Assembly (NCBI GenBank): GCA_002938115.1
Contig: PTKD01000038.1
Coordinates: 1-12,135 of the forward strand
Direction: 5' to 3'
From: Alphaproteobacteria bacterium MarineAlpha9_Bin7
GTDB taxonomy: Bacteria; Pseudomonadota; Alphaproteobacteria; UBA7887
DNA: 12,135 nucleotides
In this document: positions 1 to 6,508 of the stretch, in pieces
Position numbering within the stretch: the stretch's first letter is position 1
How the letters are laid out: each line of letters starts with the position of its first letter
Translations under genes and position numbers: made by a program
The notes under the pieces: model-generated
Databases searched by the model: none
Seen by the model: the letters and a program-made list of their open reading frames with translations, nothing else
What the model was told of the DNA's origin: nothing

Positions 1-64
1 CGCAACATGTGTCTTTAGATTTCATCGCCAACTTTAAATCGCCGGCAAGTTGTTCACGCAACAT
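1..64 (-). CDS. yqeY: GatB/YqeY domain protein, N-terminal fragment
   Basis: On the minus strand an ATG at 64-62 opens a frame that runs off the left edge. The 21 visible codons read MLREQLAGDLKLAMKSKDTC and then C. This matches the usual start of YqeY proteins (MLRE, then a helix of the type LKEAMKAKD). The family shares the tRNA-binding tail domain of the amidotransferase subunit GatB, but its own role is not settled. It is divergent from carA; from memory, yqeY often sits beside carA or dnaG in alphaproteobacteria. Only a weak purine stretch (GAGTGAG on the minus strand) lies upstream of the ATG. The call rests on a short N-terminus, so the family is likely but not proven. Confidence 0.78.
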   Translation of the reverse strand, partial: MLREQLAGDLKLAMKSKDTCC

Positions 65-120
65 TACAGTCACTCACTCTTTGGTCGGTTTGATAAAATT
101 GAAAGCCAAAGCCCGAATGA

Positions 121-138
121 AGGGCGGTTCCGCGCCCT
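121..138. repeat. Inverted repeat, AGGGCG/CGCCCT
   Basis: AGGGCG at 121-126 pairs perfectly with CGCCCT at 133-138 across a 6-base loop. It lies about 60 bases upstream of the yqeY start and has no following T-run. It could be a protein-binding site or a leader hairpin; there is no evidence to choose. Confidence 0.4.
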
Positions 139-156
139 ACACACGCCGGACGAAAC

Positions 157-176
157 TTTGCCGAACTCTCGGCAGA
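157..176. repeat. Inverted repeat, TGCCGA/TCGGCA
   Basis: TGCCGA at 159-164 and TCGGCA at 169-174 form a 6-bp stem with an ACTC loop. A T·G and a T-A pair extend it to 157-176. It sits 20 bases after the first inverted repeat. The role is unknown. Confidence 0.4.
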
Positions 177-291
177 AGCACGTAGGCGATTTTACGCTTA
201 AATAGTACAGATTCAACGAAGTAACGAGGTGCAATCTTCAGTTTTTTCCTAACCAATTGAAATATTTTACATAAAGTTGGCGTGGCGAACC

Positions 292-320
292 TTGACCGGC
301 TTTGATTGGGTGCGTAGGTT
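292..320 (+). promoter_or_regulatory. Possible carA promoter
   Basis: TTGACC (292-297) matches five of six bases of the sigma-70 -35 box. A 17-base spacer leads to TAGGTT (315-320), which matches only three of six bases of the -10 box. An AT-rich tract lies just upstream at about 241-276. This would give a leader of about 60 bases before carA. The weak -10 box keeps this tentative. Confidence 0.35.
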
Positions 321-386
321 GCCGCCGAATTAGGACCGCTACGCAACGTACCATCTGCGCTGGTAGCGTGGAGATTAACAGACCAG

Positions 387-1559
387 ATGAACGAGCCAAC
401 CTTGCCCAGCCCTCTGATGGTAAGCCCGAATCCGACTGCGGTTCTAGTGCTTGCAGATGGGTCCACTTTTCCAGGGCAAGGTCTGGGAGCAGTTGGGGAT
501 GCCGTCGGCGAGGTCTGTTTCAACACATCTATGACCGGGTATCAGGAGATACTGACCGATCCCTCCTATGCCGGGCAAATTATCACGTTCACGTTCCCTC
601 ACATCGGGAATGTTGGTGCCAATGTTGAAGATATTGAGTCCGTGAAACCAGCCGCGCAAGGTCTGCTGTTGCGCGCTGATATCACCACCCCGTCGAATTT
701 TCGCTCAGGAAGTCACCTGAATCACTGGTTAAAAGCCCACGCATTAGTCGGTATTGCGGGAATTGATACTCGCGCCCTTACAATACGTATCCGTAAGGTC
801 GGAGCACCCAGCGGGGTTATTGCGCATGATCCAAAAGGAGATTTTGACATACCCGCAATGCGAGAGAGGGCGGCTCAATGGGGCGGACTGGAGGGCATGG
901 ACCTCGCTAAGGAAGTAACTTGTGCTGAGACTTATGATTGGTCTGAGACGTGCTGGGGGTTGCGAAATGGCTACGGAGAGCTTCGAAGCGCAAAGCATCA
1001 TGTGGTTGCAGTAGACTACGGTGCTAAGCGGAATATTTTGCGTTGCTTGGCAAGTGCGGGATGTCGGGTCACGGTAGTTCCGGCACATGCCACTGCCGAA
1101 GAAATTCTTGGACACAACCCGAACGGAGTTTTTCTTTCCAATGGCCCGGGGGACCCAGCTGCAACAGGTGCGTACGCCGTGCCCGTGCTTCGGTCACTAC
1201 TGAATACGGGCCTACCTATCTTCGGTATTTGCCTAGGTCATCAAATGCTTGCTCTTAGCTTGGGGGCCCAGACCGAAAAAATGCATCACGGACATCGCGG
1301 CGCTAATCACCCGGTGAAAGATATCTCTACCGGTAAAGTTGAGATCACGAGCCAGAACCACGGTTTTGTAGTTGTCGGAGATAGCCTGCCTCAAGGAGTG
1401 AAGGCCAGTCACATATCTTTATTTGACCAGACTTTGGAGGGCATTGTAGTCGAAGGAAGGCCAATTTTTGCCGTACAATATCACCCGGAGGCCTCTCCGG
1501 GGCCTCAAGATAGCCATTACCTTTTTAAAAGATTTACAGCTTTGATGGATGGCTCATGA
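387..1559 (+). CDS. carA: Carbamoyl-phosphate synthase small subunit (glutaminase)
   Basis: CarA is the glutamine amidotransferase subunit of cytoplasmic carbamoyl-phosphate synthase. It releases ammonia from glutamine and passes it to CarB for pyrimidine and arginine synthesis. The 390-residue length is normal. The small-subunit N-terminal domain spans about residues 17-150 (FNTSMTGYQEILTDPSY at 45-61). The class I glutaminase domain spans about 205-386, with SNGPGDP at 251-257, the nucleophile Cys282 in GICLGHQ, SQNHGF at 322-327 and the catalytic pair His366/Glu368 in YHPEAS. All key residues are present. The ATG at 387 is preferred because GGAG lies at 370-373, although the 13-base spacing is long; the in-frame ATG at 417 has no ribosome binding site. 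carB follows after 64 bases. Confidence 0.98.
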   Translation: MNEPTLPSPLMVSPNPTAVLVLADGSTFPGQGLGAVGDAVGEVCFNTSMTGYQEILTDPSYAGQIITFTFPHIGNVGANVEDIESVKPAAQGLLLRADITTPSNFRSGSHLNHWLKAHALVGIAGIDTRALTIRIRKVGAPSGVIAHDPKGDFDIPAMRERAAQWGGLEGMDLAKEVTCAETYDWSETCWGLRNGYGELRSAKHHVVAVDYGAKRNILRCLASAGCRVTVVPAHATAEEILGHNPNGVFLSNGPGDPAATGAYAVPVLRSLLNTGLPIFGICLGHQMLALSLGAQTEKMHHGHRGANHPVKDISTGKVEITSQNHGFVVVGDSLPQGVKASHISLFDQTLEGIVVEGRPIFAVQYHPEASPGPQDSHYLFKRFTALMDGS

Positions 1560-1623
1560 TGAGCCGGTTTAAGGTATCGCGGGATGCGCGTCCGGTTGGA
1601 TCGAACCCGTGTATTTCTAATTA

Positions 1624-4600
1624 GTGCCTAAAAGAACTGATATTAGTAGCGTACTCATCATCGGCGCGGGGCCCATTGTCATTGGTCAGGCATGTGAGTT
1701 CGACTACTCCGGTGTTCAAGCGTGCAAGGCGTTACGTGAAGAGGGTTACCGAGTAATCTTGGTTAACTCTAATCCGGCAACGATTATGACGGATTCGAGC
1801 ATCGCGGATGCCACCTATATCGAACCGATCACGCCGGAATTTGTAACCAAAATTATTGCAAAAGAACGGCCCGACGCGCTGCTGTCTACTATGGGAGGGC
1901 AGACCGGCCTTAACGTTGGATTTGCGCTAGCCGAAAAAGGTGTTTTGTCGGACTACAGCGTCGAAATGATAGGCGCGAGCTATGATGCTATCGCAAAAGC
2001 TGAGGATAGAGAATTATTCAAACAAGCCATGTCCAGGATCGGCCTTGACATGCCTCGAAGTGCTATCGTCCGCGAGAATAGTGATATTCCAAATGCTCTG
2101 AATCAGGTTGGTTTGCCGGCGATTATCCGACCATCTTTTACTCTGGGAGGCGAGGGGAGCGGCGTAGCCTATAACCACAAGGAATTCGAGGCGATTGTCG
2201 CATACGGTCTGGAAGTTTCCCCGGCGGGCGAAGTCTTGGTTGAGGAATCAGTAATAGGCTGGAAGGAATTTGAGATGGAGGTGATGCGAGACTGTGCCGA
2301 CAACTGCATCATCGTGTGTTCTATCGAGAATGTTGATCCGATGGGTGTGCACACCGGGGATAGTATTACTGTTGCCCCAGCCTTAACCCTCACCGACAAA
2401 GAATATCAGATAATGCGTAACGCCTCGATCGCGGTATTGCGTGAGATCGGCGTTGAAACAGGAGGCTCCAACGTCCAATTTGCGGTAGACCCGAAAACTG
2501 GGCGCTTAGTCGTAATAGAGATGAACCCACGTGTGTCGCGTTCTTCTGCGTTAGCTTCCAAGGCGACGGGTTTCCCGATTGCGAAGGTTGCTGCAAAGTT
2601 GGCAGTTGGCTACACGCTTGACGAAATTGATAACGACATTACGGGAATCACTCCTGCTTCATTTGAGCCTACCATCGATTACGTCGTTACAAAGATACCT
2701 AGGTTTACGTTCGAAAAATTCACTGGGACGGAGCCAGTACTTACAACTGCAATGAAGTCGGTGGGTGAGGTGATGTCAATCGGTGCCACTTTTGTGGAGT
2801 CGTTACAAAAGGCGCTGCGGTCATTGGAAATCGGGCTAACCGGACTCGATCCGGTCGAGATAACGGGGTCCGATAGCGGCGGTGATCCGAGTGCCATAAT
2901 GGCTGCATTGGCGCGTCCGACACCTGAACGGTTGCTGTTGATCGCATCTGCATTCAGAGTTGGTATTGAGTTAGAGGACATTCAGCTCGCTACCCATTTT
3001 GATCCGTGGTTTCTGGAACAGATCCAGAGAATTATTGCTGCCGAGGAAATAGTAAAGGCTAATGGACTACCTTCCAGTGGAACGGGCTGGCGAGCACTTA
3101 AGACACTGGGTTTTTCAGATGCGCGAATCGCGACCTTAGCTGGAGTCGAGGTGTCGGCCGCAACTGCGGGACGGCACAATTATGATGTGCACGCCGTATA
3201 TAGGCGCGTCGATACTTGCGCTGCAGAATTCGGCGCGCGGACTAGTTATATGTATTCCACATACGAAAGGCCGTTTGCTGTTGGAGCACCAGTTTGTGAA
3301 TCTGAGCCAAGTGATCGAAGAAAGATAATTATACTGGGTAGTGGCCCGAACCGAATCGGACAAGGCATTGAGTTTGACTATTGTTGCGTGCACGCGGCGT
3401 ATGGCCTTCGTGAAGCCGGTTATGAAACCATCATGATCAATTGTAATCCTGAAACGGTATCGACCGATTACGATACTTCTGACCGCCTTTATTTTGAACC
3501 GCTAACCGACGAGGACGTTGTGGGGATAGCTCGTGCCGAGGCAGCTCAGGGAAATCTTGTTGGTGTCGTCGTGCAGTTCGGTGGCCAAACACCTTTGAAG
3601 CTTGCGGGGGCGCTTCAGGCTGCCGGATTGCCCATTATAGGCACCTCGCCCGAGGCAATAGATTTGGCCGAGGACCGCGAACGTTTCAAAAATGTGCTGC
3701 TTGACCTTGGCCTGAAACAGCCGGCCAATGGGATCTGTCGGACGATTGAGCAGGCCGTAGAAATTGCAGACCGTATTGGTTATCCGGTTCTAGTCCGACC
3801 GTCATACGTGCTCGGCGGGCGGGCGATGCAAATCGTATACGAAAAGCAGGCTCTTATAGGATATGTCGAGGAAGCATTACGAATGTCCGGAGACGCCCCG
3901 GTACTGATAGACCGGTTTCTGGTCGATGCGATTGAGGTGGACGTGGATGCATTGTCCGATGGCACCGATGTTTACGTCGCGGGAATCATGGAACATATTG
4001 AGGAAGCTGGTATCCATTCTGGAGATTCGGCGTGCTCCCTGCCACCTTATTCTTTGAGTTCTGAGATTATCGCTGAGCTACGTTCCCAAACAAAGGAGTT
4101 GGCCCATGCACTCAAAGTGGTGGGTTTGATGAACGTTCAATTTGCAGTCAAGGAGGATGATGAAGGTCACAATATATATATTTTAGAAGTGAACCCACGA
4201 GCGAGCCGGACAGTTCCCTTTGTGGCAAAGACGACCGGGGTGCCTATAGCGAAAATAGCAGCAAGAATTATGGCTGGAGAAAAGCTAAATAAATTTGGAC
4301 TCAAGGAATTCGCTTTATCACATGTTGCGGTTAAAGAATCAGTATTCCCGTTTTCTCGTTTCCCCGGTGTTGATGTTTTGCTTGGTCCAGAAATGAAATC
4401 TACTGGTGAGGTGATGGGTATTGATACGGATTTTGCCCGCGCCTTTGCCAAAGCCCAACTAGCCAGTGGAACACGTCTCCCAAGTACTGGCACGGTTTTT
4501 GTTTCGGTGCGCGACAGGGACAAAGACGCGATTATTACACTTTGTGAGGAACTTACAGGTATGGGCTTCAAGGTTATTGCGACTCGTGGTACGGCTGCGG

Positions 4601-4878
4601 CATTACGTGCGGCCGAAGTCGCGGTAAGAACGATAAACAAGGTGGCTGAAGGTAGGCCACATTTGGTAGATGCGATCACCGATGGAGAGGTTGATCTAAT
4701 CTTCAACACAACTCAGGGAGCGCAAGCGATTTCGGACAGTTTCAGTTTAAGGCATGCCGCGTTAATTAACGGCGTTCCATATTTCACAACTGTGGCTGGG
4801 AGCCGAGCCGCAGTAAGTGGAATTTCTGCCTTGCGCCGAGGTCCTCTTGAAGTAGCAACTCTTCAATCTTACACTTGA
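1624..4878 (+). CDS. carB: Carbamoyl-phosphate synthase large subunit
   Basis: CarB makes carbamoyl phosphate from bicarbonate, ammonia (from CarA) and two ATP. The 1084-residue protein shows the expected duplicated ATP-grasp layout. The first half opens with GAGPIVIGQACEFDYSG (14-30) and carries the carboxyphosphate site. An oligomerisation region follows at about 400-550. The second half opens with LGSGPNRIGQGIEFDY (571-586) and carries the carbamoyl-phosphate site. A C-terminal MGS-like allosteric domain begins near residue 955; in relatives this domain binds regulators such as UMP and ornithine. The start is GTG: the N-terminus MPKRTDISS is the standard one for the family, and no ATG in frame fits. 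No good ribosome binding site is visible, so coupling to carA translation is possible. The frame is intact. Confidence 0.98.
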   Translation: MPKRTDISSVLIIGAGPIVIGQACEFDYSGVQACKALREEGYRVILVNSNPATIMTDSSIADATYIEPITPEFVTKIIAKERPDALLSTMGGQTGLNVGFALAEKGVLSDYSVEMIGASYDAIAKAEDRELFKQAMSRIGLDMPRSAIVRENSDIPNALNQVGLPAIIRPSFTLGGEGSGVAYNHKEFEAIVAYGLEVSPAGEVLVEESVIGWKEFEMEVMRDCADNCIIVCSIENVDPMGVHTGDSITVAPALTLTDKEYQIMRNASIAVLREIGVETGGSNVQFAVDPKTGRLVVIEMNPRVSRSSALASKATGFPIAKVAAKLAVGYTLDEIDNDITGITPASFEPTIDYVVTKIPRFTFEKFTGTEPVLTTAMKSVGEVMSIGATFVESLQKALRSLEIGLTGLDPVEITGSDSGGDPSAIMAALARPTPERLLLIASAFRVGIELEDIQLATHFDPWFLEQIQRIIAAEEIVKANGLPSSGTGWRALKTLGFSDARIATLAGVEVSAATAGRHNYDVHAVYRRVDTCAAEFGARTSYMYSTYERPFAVGAPVCESEPSDRRKIIILGSGPNRIGQGIEFDYCCVHAAYGLREAGYETIMINCNPETVSTDYDTSDRLYFEPLTDEDVVGIARAEAAQGNLVGVVVQFGGQTPLKLAGALQAAGLPIIGTSPEAIDLAEDRERFKNVLLDLGLKQPANGICRTIEQAVEIADRIGYPVLVRPSYVLGGRAMQIVYEKQALIGYVEEALRMSGDAPVLIDRFLVDAIEVDVDALSDGTDVYVAGIMEHIEEAGIHSGDSACSLPPYSLSSEIIAELRSQTKELAHALKVVGLMNVQFAVKEDDEGHNIYILEVNPRASRTVPFVAKTTGVPIAKIAARIMAGEKLNKFGLKEFALSHVAVKESVFPFSRFPGVDVLLGPEMKSTGEVMGIDTDFARAFAKAQLASGTRLPSTGTVFVSVRDRDKDAIITLCEELTGMGFKVIATRGTAAALRAAEVAVRTINKVAEGRPHLVDAITDGEVDLIFNTTQGAQAISDSFSLRHAALINGVPYFTTVAGSRAAVSGISALRRGPLEVATLQSYT

Positions 4879-4907
4879 GTAAGGTCAACCAGAAGGAGCA
4901 TGCCCAG

Positions 4908-4932
4908 GTGAGGCTGGATCAATCTGCCTCAC
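4908..4932 (+). repeat. Hairpin between carB and greA
   Basis: GTGAGGC (4908-4914) and GCCTCAC (4926-4932) form a perfect 7-bp stem with an 11-base loop. No T-tract follows, so it is not a typical terminator. It ends five bases before the greA ribosome binding site (GGAAAG, 4938-4943). It could act as an RNA processing or stability element, or modulate greA translation. Confidence 0.45.
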
Positions 4933-4950
4933 GAACTGGAAAGAATTACG

Positions 4951-5424
4951 ATGGAACGAATCCCCATGACAGCCGAAGGGCATGCGCGTCTTGAGACGGA
5001 GTTAAAACGATTGAAGACCGTGGAACGACCCGATGTAATTAAGTCGTTGAGTGCGGCCCGCGAACACGGCGATCTTGCCGAGAATGCCGAATATCACGCG
5101 GCGCGGGAACGCCAAAGTTTTATTGAAGGCAGGGTACGCGAACTAGAGGATAAATTAAGTCGTGCGGAGGTCATTGATGTCAGCAAATTGTCGGGCAAGG
5201 ATGTCAAATTTGGTGCCACTGTGACCCTGGCCGATGAAGAAACTGACGAGAAGAAGACTTATCAGTTGGTGGGGGCTGATGAAGCTGATGTTAACGACGG
5301 CCGGCTTTCGATTACATCTCCTGTGGCACGGGCCTTAATTGGCCGAGGTATCGGCGATTCCGTACACGTCAATACTCCAAATGGAGGCCGTTCTTACGAA
5401 GTCATTAAGATAAATTATCGATGA
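4951..5424 (+). CDS. greA: Transcription elongation factor GreA
   Basis: GreA enters the secondary channel of RNA polymerase and stimulates cleavage of the backtracked transcript. The 157-residue length is typical. An N-terminal antiparallel coiled coil spans about residues 1-75. Its tip motif HGDLAENAEYHAARE (39-53) carries the acidic residues Asp41 and Glu44, which help position the catalytic magnesium. A C-terminal FKBP-like domain follows (about 80-157), with FGATVTL at 87-93 and ITSPVARALIG at 121-131. The ATG is supported by GGAAAG at 4938-4943, seven bases upstream. The gene follows carB by 72 bases, and from memory the carAB-greA order is common in alphaproteobacteria. Nothing looks unusual in the protein. 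Confidence 0.97.
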   Translation: MERIPMTAEGHARLETELKRLKTVERPDVIKSLSAAREHGDLAENAEYHAARERQSFIEGRVRELEDKLSRAEVIDVSKLSGKDVKFGATVTLADEETDEKKTYQLVGADEADVNDGRLSITSPVARALIGRGIGDSVHVNTPNGGRSYEVIKINYR

Positions 5425-5474
5425 ATGCAGGCTCACCGGTGCACGGTGCCGTGAACTGATTGGGTTCTGATGAA

Positions 5475-6461
5475 ATGCCGTCCGCTAGAAAAAGCGTGTG
5501 GGTGCTCGCTGACCAATATGTTGGCAATCTGAACCAGTGTATCGGTGTCGCTGATGCTTTGGGCTTGCCTCACGAGACCAAACGAATAAATTACAACAGG
5601 TGGGCTCGCCTCCCAAATTTGATGTTGGGATCGACGCTTGTTCATTTGTCCCGTGACGGTGTTTCTGAGATTCTAGCCCCGTGGCCCGATATCGTTATTG
5701 CGGCCGGCCGGCGCACGGTGCCTGTAGCAAGATCAATTAAGCGATCTTCTGGTGGTCGCACGTTTCTGGTTCAAACTATGTGGCCCGGTCCGCCTACCAC
5801 AGATCTGGACCTGATTGCGACGCCGTTGCATGACCGAGTAAATGCACGTGACAACTTAATTCGTACTCTCGGCGCCCCTCACCACGTTACGCAGAAACGC
5901 CTCGAAACGGCTGCGGGGCTTTGGAGCGAACGTCTGGCGGACATTCCAAGTCCTCGCATTGCCTTGTTGGTTGGTGGGAATACTCGTCGCCACAGATTTA
6001 CCCCTAAATTAGCGAGAAAGTTAGCTTCAGAGGTTTCGGATTTGATGGCTAAGTGTGGTGGTGGGTTGATGGTATCTACCAGCCGACGAACAGAGCAAGT
6101 TGCACGTGATGCTCTGGTGGAAAACATCGGGCACCAAAAAAAAGTATATATTTGGCGAGGTGAGAGCGGGGAAAATCCTTACCTCGCTTACTTAGCCTTG
6201 AGCGATGCGGTGATAGTGACTGGCGATTCTACATCGATGTGTACTGAGGCATGCGCGACGGGTCGGCCCGTCTATATTTTTGCCCCCTCCAGTGCGACTG
6301 CAGCCAAACATCAACGTTTGCATAAGCTTTTATACGACTATGGCAGTGCGCAGCCGCTATCGGCGGCATTTAATATGGATGGCTTTGTGAACTGGAGCTA
6401 TGAGCCAATCAATGACGCCGCTATAATTGCTCAGGAAATTAATCGGCGCATTGGTAGATGA
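5475..6461 (+). CDS. ELM1-family protein (DUF1022), GT-B-like
   Basis: The 328-residue product belongs to the family named after plant ELM1, a mitochondrial fission factor. Bacterial members have no established function. The fold is thought to resemble GT-B glycosyltransferases, so a nucleotide-sugar-related role is possible but inferred. Supporting motifs are VWVLADQYVGNLNQ (8-21), WPDIVIAAGRR (70-80), LVGGNTRRHRF (165-175), STSRRT (201-206) and NPYLAYLALSDAVIVTGDS (234-252) followed by TSMCTEA. The last block resembles the donor-binding C-terminal half of GT-B proteins. No signal peptide or membrane segment is seen, so it is probably cytoplasmic or peripheral. The frame opens only after a TGA at 5457-5459. 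Possible starts are TTG 5460 and ATG 5475; neither has a good ribosome binding site, and I chose the ATG. It lies 50 bases after greA. Confidence 0.88.
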   Translation: MPSARKSVWVLADQYVGNLNQCIGVADALGLPHETKRINYNRWARLPNLMLGSTLVHLSRDGVSEILAPWPDIVIAAGRRTVPVARSIKRSSGGRTFLVQTMWPGPPTTDLDLIATPLHDRVNARDNLIRTLGAPHHVTQKRLETAAGLWSERLADIPSPRIALLVGGNTRRHRFTPKLARKLASEVSDLMAKCGGGLMVSTSRRTEQVARDALVENIGHQKKVYIWRGESGENPYLAYLALSDAVIVTGDSTSMCTEACATGRPVYIFAPSSATAAKHQRLHKLLYDYGSAQPLSAAFNMDGFVNWSYEPINDAAIIAQEINRRIGR

Positions 6462-6508
6462 GCTGAACGTATATTTTAGACAAACTTTGAGAGAAATCAC
6501 TAGTTTCC

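Larger units (their letters stand above)
65..386. other. Divergent spacer between yqeY and carA
   Basis: This 322-base stretch has no convincing coding frame. It should hold the divergent promoters for yqeY (minus) and carA (plus). Visible content: two short GC-rich inverted repeats (121-138 and 159-174), an AT-rich tract at about 241-276 and a possible carA promoter at 292-320. No T-tract follows either inverted repeat, so neither looks like an intrinsic terminator. Confidence 0.6.

Noticed and set aside
209..247. AGATT/AATCT pairing followed by TTTTTT as a terminator on the plus strand
   Set aside because: The stem is only 5 bp with an 19-base loop and no GC content to speak of, and no plus-strand gene ends upstream within the window.
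257..285. TTGAAA at 257-262 as a second carA -35 box
   Set aside because: No -10-like sequence occurs at 16-18 bases downstream; the downstream bases are GC-rich.
137..526. Minus-strand open frame of 129 codons overlapping the start of carA
   Set aside because: It overlaps carA, its composition is not protein-like and it resembles no known family. It is a shadow frame, and the non-coding part belongs to the promoter spacer.
417..1559. Alternative carA start at the internal ATG (MVSPNP)
   Set aside because: No ribosome binding site precedes it, whereas GGAG lies upstream of the ATG at 387. The difference is ten non-conserved residues, so it cannot be fully excluded.
4167..4709. Minus-strand open frame of 180 codons inside carB
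   Set aside because: It lies wholly within the carB coding sequence, which is intact and highly conserved. The translation is Ser/Thr-rich with no recognisable domain.
4893..4911. AAGGAG followed by ATG CCC AGG TGA, a three-codon frame before greA
   Set aside because: The ribosome binding site is only one base from the ATG, too close for normal initiation, and part of the frame is in the hairpin. It is probably chance.
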